Shown here: piece by piece, positions 1 through 7,743 of the stretch
How positions within the stretch are numbered: position 1 is the stretch's first letter
How the letters are laid out: each line of letters begins with the position of its first letter
Source of the DNA: an uncultured Dehalococcoidia bacterium
GTDB taxonomy: Bacteria; Chloroflexota; Dehalococcoidia; Lucifugimonadales; GCA-2712585
NCBI GenBank assembly: GCA_958295715.1
Contig: OY282371.1
Span: 1 to 64,000, forward strand
DNA length: 64,000 bases
Direction of reading: 5' to 3'
Notes under the pieces: model-generated
What the model was told of the DNA's origin: nothing
The model's database searches: none
Seen by the model: the letters and a program-made list of their open reading frames with translations, nothing else
Position numbers and translations under genes: made by a program

Positions 1-97
1 CCCCCCAACCTCATTTCAACGACGCTACCCAACACGGCCAATCGTTGCCATTTAAGCGGCTCCGTGCTACCCTCCAAGCCTCAAGAGGCCACCGCCC

Positions 98-772
98 ATG
101 TACGACTTTCACACCCATACCTTCCTGAGCGACGGCGTCCTATCCCCCATCGAGCTCATTCGCCGCGCCCACGCCCAGGGCTACCGGGTCATCGCCATCA
201 CCGACCACGTGGGTTTCGGAAACATCGAGTACGTGGTGAAAACCCTGAAGCGGGACTGCCGCATAGCCTCTCATCGGTGGGACATTTTGGCCATCCCCGG
301 CGTCGAGATAACCCACGTTCCCAAGGAGGACATAGACTTGGCGGCCCGGGAGGCGAAGGCCATGGGCGCGCAGCTTGTGAACGTTCACGGGGAGACCGTC
401 GTGGAGCCGGTGGAGCCGGGGACCAACTGGGCCGCCCTCAACTCCCCGTCGGTGGACATCCTGGCGCATCCCGGCCTCCTGACGCCCGACGAGGCCCGCG
501 TGGCCCGCGAAAGGGGAGCCTTCTTGGAGATATCCGCCCGGAGGGGGCACAGCCTCACCAACGGGCACGTGGCCAAGACGGCCCTGGCCCAAGACGCCCT
601 GATGGTCCTGGACTCCGACGCTCACCGGCCCGAGGACCTGCTGCGGCAGGACCTGGCCGGGAAGGTGGCGCGGGGCGCCGGGCTGAACGATGAGCAGGCC
701 CACGCCCTTCTTCACACCAACCCCCTGCGTCTGCTCGACAGGCTGGGCCTGTCGGCCCCCCTCCACGGCTGA
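98..772 (+). CDS. PHP-domain phosphoesterase (histidinol-phosphatase-like)
   Basis: A 224-residue PHP-domain protein. The N-terminus has the metal-binding HTH motif (His5, His7) followed by SDG, then an AITDH motif near residue 36, a PGVEI motif near 66, an ILAHPGL motif near 120 and a DSDAH motif near 173, the usual metal-ligand series of the PHP superfamily. The family contains histidinol phosphatases, polymerase-associated phosphoesterases and related metal-dependent phosphatases, and the substrate cannot be read from sequence. The gene stands alone: the 3' side is a repeat-filled intergenic region and dnaA is convergent. The start is the first ATG before the HTH motif; no strong ribosome site precedes it. 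Confidence 0.85.
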   Translation: MYDFHTHTFLSDGVLSPIELIRRAHAQGYRVIAITDHVGFGNIEYVVKTLKRDCRIASHRWDILAIPGVEITHVPKEDIDLAAREAKAMGAQLVNVHGETVVEPVEPGTNWAALNSPSVDILAHPGLLTPDEARVARERGAFLEISARRGHSLTNGHVAKTALAQDALMVLDSDAHRPEDLLRQDLAGKVARGAGLNDEQAHALLHTNPLRLLDRLGLSAPLHG

Positions 773-860
773 GCCGCGGGGCGCCTCTATCCCGGCGCAT
801 CTTTTGCGGAACCGTCGTTGCCGCACTTTCCCCCGCTTTCCCCCGCCCTCCCATTCCGTC

Positions 861-1183
861 ATTCCCGCGCAGGCGGGAATCCATCTTCTCCCCTCTGTTA
901 CGCCAGGGGAACCGCGCAACGGCGCGAATCGCCGGTAAGAGCCGGTCGTGTACGGTCAGCGCCCACACATAAAGGACGCCCCTACGGCTTGACGCTGGGG
1001 TTTCAGGCGTTGGTCTTGGGGATGTAGGGTTCCGTCATTCCCGTTTTCACGGGAATGACGAATAGGAGGGCAGGAATCCAGAAGCGCCCAATGCAGGACC
1101 AACGCTCTTCAAAACAAAGTGGGCGCGCGCGCCCTTCCCGCCTGCGCGGGAATGACGGATAGGGGGGCGAGCGGGAATGACGG
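861..1183. repeat. dRS3-like palindrome cluster 1
   Basis: The 773-1254 gap holds no gene. It carries 20-bp palindromes ATTCCC-N8-GGGAAT at 861-880 and 1037-1056 and a CTTCCC variant at 1134-1153, plus a half copy near 1171. Between them lie inner modules shared with other clusters: 994-1033 resembles 28908-28946 and 45415-45448, and 1091-1153 resembles 29027-29091. This is a mosaic of short repeats, not a random GC-rich spacer. Confidence 0.85.
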
Positions 1184-1254
1184 TGGGAGAGCAGGGTAAG
1201 GAGGGATGGAGGGTGGGCAATGGTGGGCCCGGCGGTTGAGAGAGGGAGAGCGGC

Positions 1255-2634
1255 TTAGGGCAGGTGGCTGGTCAGTTCCTCCTTGACCGCGGCCATCTTG
1301 TCCTTCAGGGGGCCGTTGTCGTGCAGTTCAAAGGTTATGCGCTTAATGCCGTGAACGACGGTGGCGTGGTTCTTCCCTCCCAAGATGGCCCCAATCCGGG
1401 CCACGGGCAGCTTCAGACGCTTCCTCAGCAGGTACATGGCCGCCTGCCGGGCCAGCACGAACTCCCGCTTGCGCCTGGACCCCGTCATGTCGGCCTGGTC
1501 CACCTTGAAGATGCGCTGGACGGCCTTGATAACCTGGTCGGGGGAGAGGATGGACAGGTCCTCGGCGCCGTCCATCTCCTGAAGGACCCGCCGCGCCAGG
1601 GCCGGGGTGATGGGGGCCTTCTCCATCTGGGCGGTGGCCACCACGCGGTTGAACTTGCCCTCCAGATCTCTAACGCTGCCGTAGGACTGGTCGGCGACGC
1701 AGGTTAGGGACTCGTTGTCCGCGCGCACGCCCATCTCCTGGGCCTTGGCCTGCAAAATGGCGACCCGCGTCTCCAGAGGCGGGCGTTGAATGTCCGTAAT
1801 CAGGCCCCAGGAGAAGCGGGACCTGAAGCGGTCGTCCAGGTAGGGCATGGCGCTGGGGGACTTGTCGGAGGTTATGACCACCTGCCGGTTGGCGTTGTGC
1901 AGGTCGTTGAAGGTGTGGAAAAATCCCTCCAGGGTCTGCTCCTTGCCATTCATAAACTGGATGTCATCCATCAGCAGGACGTCCACGCTGCGGTACTTGC
2001 AGCGAAAGTCCTCGGTGGTCCTCTGCCTGATGGCGGTGATGAACTCGTTGGTGAATCCCTCCGAAGTGACGTATGAGTAGTTTATCCTGCGCTCGATGCA
2101 CTTGTGGGCGATGGCGTTGAGCAGGTGGGTCTTCCCCAGCCCGACGCCGGAGTAGATGAAGAGGGGGTTGTAGTAGCGGCCAAAGGAGGCCGCCACCGCC
2201 TGAGCCGCGTTGTAGGACAGGCTGTTGCAGGGGCTGACGACGAAGGACTCGAAGCTGTACCGGTGGTTGGGCACGTGTCCGTTGGAAGCGGGGGCGTCTT
2301 GGGCCGGGCGGCGTGGCGCGGCGATGGGCGGGCCGGGCTCCGCAGTCCTCTCTATAATGAAGGAAACTTCCGTTGGCGCGTTGGCGATTCTCGACGCGGC
2401 GCCCCGCACCATCTGGTACACGCGCTTTTCCAGCCACTCGCCGGCGAAGGCGTCGGGGACGCTTACGGTCAGGGTTCCATCCTCAATGGATATCCCGGCG
2501 GTGTTTTTTAGCCACGTGTCAAAGGCGGAGCGCGGCAGCTGCATTTGAAGCTGACCGAGGGCCGCTGCCCAAACCTTCTTTGCGGCGGTGACTTCCCTTC
2601 TTCTTAACCCCATACCCCTGTTGTGTGTAGCCAA
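1255..2634 (-). CDS. dnaA: Chromosomal replication initiator DnaA
   Basis: DnaA, 459 residues if started at TTG 2634 or 452 from ATG 2613. It is the AAA+ ATPase that opens oriC. The N-terminal domain is followed by a short Pro/Ala linker (about 97-122), Walker A GVGLGKTH at 163-170, Walker B LLMDDIQF at 220-227, and a domain IV DNA-binding helix-turn-helix with GGKNHATVVHG at 419-429. Neither start has an ideally spaced ribosome site: AGGGG sits almost directly against the ATG, and the TTG has none, so the N-terminus is uncertain by seven residues. Neighbours are fmt (divergent) and a repeat region, with no dnaN nearby. Identity is certain. Confidence 0.97.
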   Translation of the reverse strand: MATHNRGMGLRRREVTAAKKVWAAALGQLQMQLPRSAFDTWLKNTAGISIEDGTLTVSVPDAFAGEWLEKRVYQMVRGAASRIANAPTEVSFIIERTAEPGPPIAAPRRPAQDAPASNGHVPNHRYSFESFVVSPCNSLSYNAAQAVAASFGRYYNPLFIYSGVGLGKTHLLNAIAHKCIERRINYSYVTSEGFTNEFITAIRQRTTEDFRCKYRSVDVLLMDDIQFMNGKEQTLEGFFHTFNDLHNANRQVVITSDKSPSAMPYLDDRFRSRFSWGLITDIQRPPLETRVAILQAKAQEMGVRADNESLTCVADQSYGSVRDLEGKFNRVVATAQMEKAPITPALARRVLQEMDGAEDLSILSPDQVIKAVQRIFKVDQADMTGSRRKREFVLARQAAMYLLRKRLKLPVARIGAILGGKNHATVVHGIKRITFELHDNGPLKDKMAAVKEELTSHLP

Positions 2635-2658
2635 TAATAGGAGAGAATTACTCTATGG

Positions 2659-2687
2659 ACTTTATCAGTGAGCAGGGGTGATTTCAA
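2659..2687 (-). promoter_or_regulatory. Putative dnaA promoter
   Basis: On the minus strand TTGAAA (2687-2682) and TAAAGT (2664-2659) are separated by 17 nt, about 25-45 nt upstream of the possible dnaA starts. Sigma-70-like by spacing; the -10 is imperfect. Confidence 0.45.
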
Positions 2688-2906
2688 GGGCGAATTGAGG
2701 AAATAGTGTGCTAGACTTGTAATTTCTACGATTTAAGACTCCGCATAGAATAAATTTAATCTTTACTCTAGTACACCCGTCTTTAATGAACATAAATCGT
2801 CGTGGCCACTGTAAGGGGGCTGTCCATTTCATTATGTTTACCAGCAATAGACGCGGCATATCCACCATATCCGCCCCTTATGGTCGGTATGGCGTTATCG
2901 GGGCTG

Positions 2907-2935
2907 TTGTGCGCCTTTATTACGATTTCTATAAT
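2907..2935 (+). promoter_or_regulatory. Putative fmt promoter (near-leaderless)
   Basis: TTGTGC (2907-2912), 17-nt spacer, TATAAT (2930-2935). The expected transcription start (about 2941-2943) falls directly at the fmt ATG at 2944, so the mRNA would be leaderless or nearly so. There is no Shine-Dalgarno sequence before the ATG, which fits. Confidence 0.5.
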
Positions 2936-2943
2936 GGCTCGGT

Positions 2944-3876
2944 ATGAGGGTTGTATTTATGGGAACGCCGGCCTGCGCCGCGCCGGCGCTGAATTCGTTG
3001 CTTCGTTCGGGGGAGACGGTGGTGGGGGTCTACACCGCGCCGGACCGTCCCAAGGGAAGGGGCCGGCTTGAGGGATTCTCCCCGGTGAAGGAGCTTGCCT
3101 TGGAGCGGGGCCTGCCCCTGTTCCAGCCGTCCTCCCTGCGGAGCGCCGAGGCCCGGCGGGAGTTTTCAGCCCTGGCCCCGGACGTGGCGGTGGTGGCCGC
3201 CTACGGATACATCATACCGCCGGGGATGTTGAGGGTCCCGCCCCTCGGATTCGTGAACGTTCACCCGTCGCTGCTGCCCAGGTATCGCGGCCCCTCGCCG
3301 GTGGTGACGGCCCTGTTGGACGGCGTTGATGAGACGGGGGTCACGCTGATTTTGTTGGATGAGGGGTTGGACAGCGGCCCCATCCTGGCCCGCAGGAGCG
3401 CCCGCGTGGCCCCCGGCGAGACGGCGCCGGCCCTGACTATGCGGCTCTTTGAACTGGGCGCGGACCTGCTGGCCGGCACCCTGCCAAGGTGGAGGGACGG
3501 CCAACTCGCCGCGGAGGCCCAGGATGATTCCCTGGCCACCTTCACTCGCAAGATAGTGAAGACGGACGGCCTGGTGGACTGGACGGAGGACGCGGAGACG
3601 CTGTGCCGGCGATACAGGGCCTTCACGCCGTGGCCGGGGTTCTTCACTCAATGGCGAGGCGAGACGCTGAAGCTCCTAGACGTGTCGCCCGCGCCATCGG
3701 GGGCGGGGGGAACCCCTGGCCGGGTGGTGGACCTGGGCGATGGCGTGGGGGTGGTGGCCGGCGACGGCCGTCCGTTGGCCGTTGGAAGGCTGCAGATGGA
3801 AGGCCGCCGCGTCCAGAAGGCCGAGGAGTTCCGGCGGGGCTATCCTCAGTTTGTGGGTTCCCTGCTCCCAAGCTAG
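2944..3876 (+). CDS. fmt: Methionyl-tRNA formyltransferase
   Basis: A 310-residue Fmt that transfers the formyl group from 10-formyl-tetrahydrofolate to initiator Met-tRNA. The formyltransferase domain starts VVFMGTP; the catalytic triad is visible as Asn105 and His107 (in HPSLLPRYRG, 107-116) and Asp143 (GLDSGPI). A C-terminal OB-like tRNA-binding domain follows from about residue 205. Length is normal for the family. The start ATG gives the standard N-terminus and seems to be used without a ribosome-binding site. It is monocistronic: a repeat cluster follows. Usually fmt sits with def or priA, and neither is present here. Confidence 0.95.
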   Translation: MRVVFMGTPACAAPALNSLLRSGETVVGVYTAPDRPKGRGRLEGFSPVKELALERGLPLFQPSSLRSAEARREFSALAPDVAVVAAYGYIIPPGMLRVPPLGFVNVHPSLLPRYRGPSPVVTALLDGVDETGVTLILLDEGLDSGPILARRSARVAPGETAPALTMRLFELGADLLAGTLPRWRDGQLAAEAQDDSLATFTRKIVKTDGLVDWTEDAETLCRRYRAFTPWPGFFTQWRGETLKLLDVSPAPSGAGGTPGRVVDLGDGVGVVAGDGRPLAVGRLQMEGRRVQKAEEFRRGYPQFVGSLLPS

Positions 3877-3896
3877 GAGCGGCCCTCCCTTCCGTC

Positions 3897-4280
3897 ATTC
3901 CCGCGCAGGCGGGAATCCATCTTTCTTACCACAGTTGGGACGGGGCAACGGCGCATCGGCGCGCCAAGGGGCGGGGGATGCAGCTCAGCCGTGGACGTGG
4001 ACCGACAGACCCAATCCGTCATTCCCGTGAAAACGGGAATCCAGAAACCCTTCGCCTCAGACCCCCCCCCCGAGCCACCCACAGGACGCGCCCTCACGCG
4101 GGTCTGGCCGCAACGGGACTGGCCTTTACCGACGCCTTTACCCTGTCGCAACGGGGAAAGAAGGATGGATTCCCGCCTGCGCGGGAATGACGGATGGGGT
4201 GGCGCGCGAATGGCGGGCGCCGGGGTTTGTGGCGCTGGTCTTGCGATGAAGGCTTCCTGGATTCCCGCCTTCGCGGGAAT
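3897..4280. repeat. dRS3-like palindrome cluster 2
   Basis: The 3877-4418 gap has palindromes ATTCCC-N8-GGGAAT at 3897-3916, 4021-4040, 4169-4188 and 4261-4280. Inner module copies lie at about 4041-4100 (inverted) and 4227-4259. Apparent ORFs in this stretch are produced by the repeats. Confidence 0.85.
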
Positions 4281-4418
4281 GACGAGAGGGGGCGCGGGAA
4301 TGACGGCAGGGGGAGCGGGATGGCGCAAAGCCCCCCCCCCTTGGCCAACCCTTATTGCGCTGGCCCATATTGTGCTAGGATAGACGCAGGCCGTTCACGA
4401 CGGGTCAGGAGGTTGAAC

Positions 4419-4883
4419 ATGGAATGTCCGCGTTGCCGGGGCAGCAAGTTGGTTTTGCAGGACCACCTGGGCATTGAGGTCGACGCCTGTCCCCAGTGCC
4501 GCGGCATGTGGCTCGACTACCACGAGATGGACCAGTTGGAGGACACGGTGATGGACCAGGACCATCTCAAGGGCAGCATGATGTACGCGGAGCGGCCCAG
4601 CGACATCCGGTGCCCCAAGTGCGCCCAACCCATGACCACCTTCAACTATCGCGCCTACGACCTGCCCATCGACTTCTGCGACGGCGGCCACGGCTTTTGG
4701 CTGGACGCCGGGGAGGAGAAGCGGGTGCTGGAGCTCATGGAGAAGCGGCTCCGCGACCTGAAGCGCACCGCCTCGGCTGAGGGCGAATGGGTCGGCTTCC
4801 TCAAGGGTATAAGCGGCAGGAAACCGCCGCGCCCCGGCAGCTTTATGAACAGGGTCAAGGGGTGGTTTACCGGCAGGCGTTAG
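4419..4883 (+). CDS. Two-zinc-ribbon (TFIIB-type) protein
   Basis: A 154-residue protein with two treble/ribbon-type modules: CPRC and CPQC near residues 3-6 and 28-31, each followed by a GxWLD-type sequence, and CPKC near 66-69 followed by FCDGGHGFWLDAGE near 88-101. This matches the zf-TFIIB family of small bacterial proteins of unknown function. The start is chosen because AGGAGG lies 6 nt before ATG 4419; the longer open frame upstream consists of repeat sequence. The C-terminus is basic (ending in WFTGRR). Its last 19 codons are duplicated downstream at about 5020-5076. It is convergent with the uracil-DNA glycosylase gene. Confidence 0.85.
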   Translation: MECPRCRGSKLVLQDHLGIEVDACPQCRGMWLDYHEMDQLEDTVMDQDHLKGSMMYAERPSDIRCPKCAQPMTTFNYRAYDLPIDFCDGGHGFWLDAGEEKRVLELMEKRLRDLKRTASAEGEWVGFLKGISGRKPPRPGSFMNRVKGWFTGRR

Positions 4884-5018
4884 CCCTCCGATAGAAGCCC
4901 GCGCACCGTCTCAAACACGCCGTCGAACATCTCCCTGGTTAGGCGTCCCGTCTGGGCGCTCTGCTGGCTGGGGTGGTAGGACGCCACCAAGGTTTTCCCG
5001 TCGTCCAACCCGTAAACT
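4880..5018 (-). pseudogene. 3' fragment of uracil-DNA glycosylase gene (duplicate)
   Basis: Read on the minus strand, this segment encodes the C-terminal end of the family-5 glycosylase again, including a second HPSQQ motif, and ends in TAA at 4882-4880. Compared with the intact gene it has a few conservative replacements (Asn-Thr to Ser-Ala after HPSQQ, Ile to Leu near the end) among mostly silent changes. It has no N-terminal part, so it is a remnant and not a gene. Confidence 0.85.
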
Positions 5019-5019
5019 G

Positions 5020-5076
5020 CCGCGCCCCGGGAGCTTTATGAACAGGGTGAAGGGGTGGTTTACCGGCAGGCGTTAG
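5020..5076 (+). pseudogene. 3' fragment of zinc-ribbon gene (duplicate)
   Basis: The plus strand repeats the last 18 or 19 codons of the zinc-ribbon gene with only silent substitutions (same FMNRVKGWFTGRR end and TAG at 5074-5076). It lacks any upstream coding part. Confidence 0.85.
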
Positions 5077-5792
5077 CCCTCCGACAGGATCCCGCGAACC
5101 GTCTCAAACACGCCGTCGAACATCTCCCTGGTCAGGCGTCCCGTCTGGGTGTTCTGCTGGCTGGGATGGTAGGACGCCACCAAGGTTTTCCCGTCGTCCA
5201 AACTGTAAACCGCCCCGTGCCCGAACCGGGGTCTCGGCGATGGCAGGGGGAATCCCCGGTCTCTGTGCACGCCCAGATAGGCGTCAAAGGCTATCTTGCC
5301 CAGGGCCACCACCACGCTGACCCGGTCCAGGAGGTCCAACTCCCGCATGAGATACGGCTTGCAGTTGGCCAACTCCTCGCGCAGGGGCTTGTTCAGGGGC
5401 GGGGCGCACCGCAGGGCGGCGGTGATGAAGGCGTCACGGAGGGCCTGGCCGTCGTCCCGGCGGGTGGAGGTGGGCAGGGCGGCGAACCCGAACCGGTGGA
5501 GGGCGCCGTAGAGCCAGTCGCCGCTGCGGTCTCCCGTAAACATGCGCCCCGTGCGGTTGCCGCCGTGAGCCGCCGGAGCTAAGCCCAGGATAAGTACCCG
5601 GGCGCCGGGGTCTCCAAAGGCCGGCAGGGGCCTTCCCCAGTAGTCCCAGCCGGCGTACATTGGCCGCTTCTTCAGCGCGACGCCCTCCCGGTGGGCCACC
5701 AGCCGGGGGCACTTGGCGCAGGCGATGACGGTCTGCTGGAGCCTCTCCAATTTGGTCACCGGTTCCTCAGCTTGCGGGTGGAAACGCGGCAT
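5073..5792 (-). CDS. Family 5 uracil-DNA glycosylase (UDGb type)
   Basis: A 239-residue Fe-S uracil-DNA glycosylase that excises uracil and other deaminated bases from DNA. Four cysteines (25, 28, 129, 144) have the spacing of the Fe4S4 ligands of family 4/5 enzymes. Motif A is GLAPAAHGGNRTGR at 70-83; Ala-Pro-Ala-Ala with no acidic residue in this position is characteristic of family 5, and motif B is HPSQQNT at 209-215. It is the last gene of a minus-strand run: transporter, dehydrogenase, glycosylase, with 8 nt separating it from the dehydrogenase. Its 3' end is involved in the 193-bp tandem duplication but the gene itself is intact. Confidence 0.9.
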   Translation of the reverse strand: MPRFHPQAEEPVTKLERLQQTVIACAKCPRLVAHREGVALKKRPMYAGWDYWGRPLPAFGDPGARVLILGLAPAAHGGNRTGRMFTGDRSGDWLYGALHRFGFAALPTSTRRDDGQALRDAFITAALRCAPPLNKPLREELANCKPYLMRELDLLDRVSVVVALGKIAFDAYLGVHRDRGFPLPSPRPRFGHGAVYSLDDGKTLVASYHPSQQNTQTGRLTREMFDGVFETVRGILSEG

Positions 5793-5800
5793 GGCCGGCG

Positions 5801-6889
5801 CTAGGACGCGTCGAGGACGTCCACCACCGCGTCGCCCACCTCCTCGGTGGTGGATGTCCCGCCCAAGTCCGGCGTCAGGGTCTCGCCCTTCTGGATAACC
5901 GTGAAGACGGCCTCCTCCAGCCGCGAGGCCGGGGCCTCCTGGCCCAGATGTCGCAGCATCATGGCCGCCGAGAGGATGGCCGCCAGGGGATTGGCGACGC
6001 CCTTTCCAACTATGTCGGGCGCGCTGCCGTGGACCGGCTCGAACATGGACGGGAACCGCCTTTCCGGGTCGATGTTGCCACTGGCGGCCAGCCCCATGCT
6101 GCCCGTGATTATGGCGGCCACGTCGGTGAGAATGTCTCCGAATAGGTTGCTGGCCACCACCACGTCGAACTCCTCAGGCCGGCGTATGAAGTCCATGCAG
6201 GCGGCGTCGATGAGCAGGGACTCGGTGGCGATGCCGGGGAACTCCGCGGCGGCTTCCTGAAAAACCCTGTCCCAAAGGGTCATGCCGTAGCCCATGGCGT
6301 TGGACTTGGTGACGGAGGTCACCTTTTTCTTGAGGCCGCGCCTCTCGGCCAGTTGGAAGGCGTAACGCATGACTCGCATACAGCCGTGCCTGGTGAACAA
6401 CGCGGTCTGGACGGCCAACTCCTGGGGCAGACCCTGATAGTGGAACCCGCCCACGTCGGCGTACTCCCCCTCGGTGTTCTCCCTGACGACCACCATATCG
6501 ATGTCGCCGGCGTTTTTGCCCCACAGGGGGGATGTGATGCCGGGGTGGAGCTTGCTGGGCCGCAGGCAGACGTACTGGTCGAAGCCGCGGCGGATGGGCA
6601 GGAGGAGGTTGTTGAGGGTGACGTGGTCGGCCAAGTCAGGGTGGCCCACGGCCCCGAAGTAGATGGCGTCGTAGGCGCGGAGGGTATCAAGGCCGTCCCT
6701 CGGCATCATCTCCCCGCGGCTGAAGTAGTAGTCGGAGCCCCAAGGGTAGGTCGTGAACTCCCAGGCGACGCCGAACCGGTCGCCCAGCCGCCGGAGGGTC
6801 TTTAGTCCCTGCTCGATAACCTCAACGCCGATGCCGTCGCCGGGAATGACGGCTATCTTGAAGGATGGGGGTTTGCGCTGCTGTGACAG
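5801..6889 (-). CDS. Tartrate/D-malate-type decarboxylating dehydrogenase (probable CTG start)
   Basis: NAD-dependent beta-decarboxylating dehydrogenase of the isocitrate/isopropylmalate superfamily. IAVIPGDGIG near the N-terminus, a PWGSDYY segment and the FEPVHGSAPDIVGKG motif near the C-terminus resemble the tartrate dehydrogenase/D-malate dehydrogenase (TtuC/DmlA) branch more than LeuB, and a bona fide leuB is at 15882. The first ATG (6709) would delete the beta-strand and dinucleotide-binding start, which is plainly encoded upstream in frame. After the in-frame stop at 6910-6908 the only plausible initiation codon is CTG at 6889, preceded by GGGGA; this gives 362 residues, the family norm. 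The 18-nt gap from the transporter gene suggests cotranscription. Confidence 0.8.
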   Translation of the reverse strand: MSQQRKPPSFKIAVIPGDGIGVEVIEQGLKTLRRLGDRFGVAWEFTTYPWGSDYYFSRGEMMPRDGLDTLRAYDAIYFGAVGHPDLADHVTLNNLLLPIRRGFDQYVCLRPSKLHPGITSPLWGKNAGDIDMVVVRENTEGEYADVGGFHYQGLPQELAVQTALFTRHGCMRVMRYAFQLAERRGLKKKVTSVTKSNAMGYGMTLWDRVFQEAAAEFPGIATESLLIDAACMDFIRRPEEFDVVVASNLFGDILTDVAAIITGSMGLAASGNIDPERRFPSMFEPVHGSAPDIVGKGVANPLAAILSAAMMLRHLGQEAPASRLEEAVFTVIQKGETLTPDLGGTSTTEEVGDAVVDVLDAS

Positions 6890-6907
6890 GGTGTCGCCTG
6901 TTCCCCG

Positions 6908-7660
6908 CTAGACTCTGGCGGACTCGGCGGCGTTGACGCTGTCCTCGTTGCCGCTCCCGAATATGCCGAAGGGGTTGAGGGACCGGGCCTTGTCGTAGAC
7001 GTCCATCTTGTCGGTGCGCTTCAGCCACCCGACCACCAGGTAGGTCAACGGGGTCATGGCGGCTTCGTAGACCGTTTTCGCCAGCCAGGCCAGTATCATG
7101 GCGCGGAACACGTCGCTGTAAGGCCACAGCCCCGACAGTCCGAAGGCTATTATGTAGAATATGATGGAGTCTATGCCCTGTCCCACAAAGGTGGATGAGA
7201 TGGTGCGGAGCCAGAGGTGGCGGCCCCGGGTGCGGTTCTTCAGGACGGCCATCACCATGGCGTTGGAGAATTCGCCCACCATGTAGGCGACGAATCCGCC
7301 CATCAGGAGCCAGCCGGTGGAACCCAGTATGGCCTGGTAAGCGTCCTGGGAATCCCAGAAACCGGCCCCCGGTATGAGACCGCCAATCCAGAAGAAGAAG
7401 ACCATGAGCAGATTGCAGGCGAAGCCCAGCCAGATGACCCCGCGCGCGGTGTGAAAGCCATACACCTCGGTGAGAACGTCGCTGATGATGTAGCTAATGG
7501 GAAAGCATATCACCGAGACGGAGACCACGAAGCTAGGGCTGCCCATGAAGTTGAAGGGAAGGTCAAAGAAGTCCAGGGGCTTTATGGCTATGATGTTGCT
7601 CACCAGCAACACGGTCACCGACACGGCGATGATGATGACCAGCTTGCCTGAAAAGCGCAT
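6908..7660 (-). CDS. Queuosine precursor transporter (YhhQ/DUF165 family)
   Basis: A 250-residue integral membrane protein with about six hydrophobic helices. The hallmark SDVLTEVYG near residue 60 and the GQGIDSIIF segment near 160 identify the DUF165/YhhQ family, which imports preQ0/preQ1 for queuosine tRNA modification. Start ATG 7660 follows GGGAGG. The gene heads an operon with the dehydrogenase and glycosylase on the minus strand. Upstream is a TTGAAC-N18-TATAAT promoter, and the short leader contains GCCTCC, complementary to the ribosome site GGAGGC, which could fold back on it. No recognisable preQ1 aptamer was seen. Confidence 0.92.
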   Translation of the reverse strand: MRFSGKLVIIIAVSVTVLLVSNIIAIKPLDFFDLPFNFMGSPSFVVSVSVICFPISYIISDVLTEVYGFHTARGVIWLGFACNLLMVFFFWIGGLIPGAGFWDSQDAYQAILGSTGWLLMGGFVAYMVGEFSNAMVMAVLKNRTRGRHLWLRTISSTFVGQGIDSIIFYIIAFGLSGLWPYSDVFRAMILAWLAKTVYEAAMTPLTYLVVGWLKRTDKMDVYDKARSLNPFGIFGSGNEDSVNAAESARV

Positions 7661-7713
7661 TGCCGGGCCTCCCTTGGCTGGGATGGGCGGGCCTGTCTTG
7701 CCTGAACGGAGGC

Positions 7714-7743
7714 ATTATATTGGGAAGGCGGCCCTTGGTTCAA
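7714..7743 (-). promoter_or_regulatory. Promoter of transporter operon
   Basis: Minus strand TTGAAC (7743-7738), 18-nt spacer, consensus TATAAT (7719-7714). Expected start about 7707, leaving a leader of some 45 nt before ATG 7660. Confidence 0.65.

Larger units (their letters stand above)
2635..2943. other. AT-rich dnaA-fmt divergent intergenic region
   Basis: About 309 bp clearly richer in A/T than the surrounding genes, containing the two divergent promoters. Being next to dnaA it is a conceivable replication origin, but I find no good DnaA box (TTATCCACA); the nearest is a seven-of-nine match around 2859. I therefore describe it only as a divergent regulatory region. Confidence 0.35.
4827..5212. 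repeat. 193-bp imperfect tandem duplication of two convergent gene ends
   Basis: Copy 1 (about 4827-5019) and copy 2 (about 5020-5212) align with a constant offset of 193 bp and roughly a dozen substitutions. Each copy contains the last codons of the zinc-ribbon gene and, on the other strand, the last 40-odd codons of the uracil-DNA glycosylase gene. Copy 1 completes the zinc-ribbon gene and copy 2 completes the glycosylase gene. Most differences are silent in both reading frames. Confidence 0.9.

Noticed and set aside
773-1254. CRISPR array
   Set aside because: The repeated palindromes are irregularly spaced, occur in both orientations and are dispersed genome-wide; no uniform spacers and no cas genes are present.
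2635-2943. Replication origin next to dnaA
   Set aside because: No convincing DnaA boxes and no dnaN neighbour, so oriC cannot be claimed from this sequence alone.
4194-4418. N-terminal extension of the zinc-ribbon protein
   Set aside because: The frame continues through repeat sequence and lacks a start with a ribosome site; AGGAGG before ATG 4419 settles the start.
7661-7720. preQ1-I riboswitch upstream of the transporter
   Set aside because: No match to the preQ1-I pattern (short hairpin followed by an A-rich tail); only ribosome-site pairing is visible.
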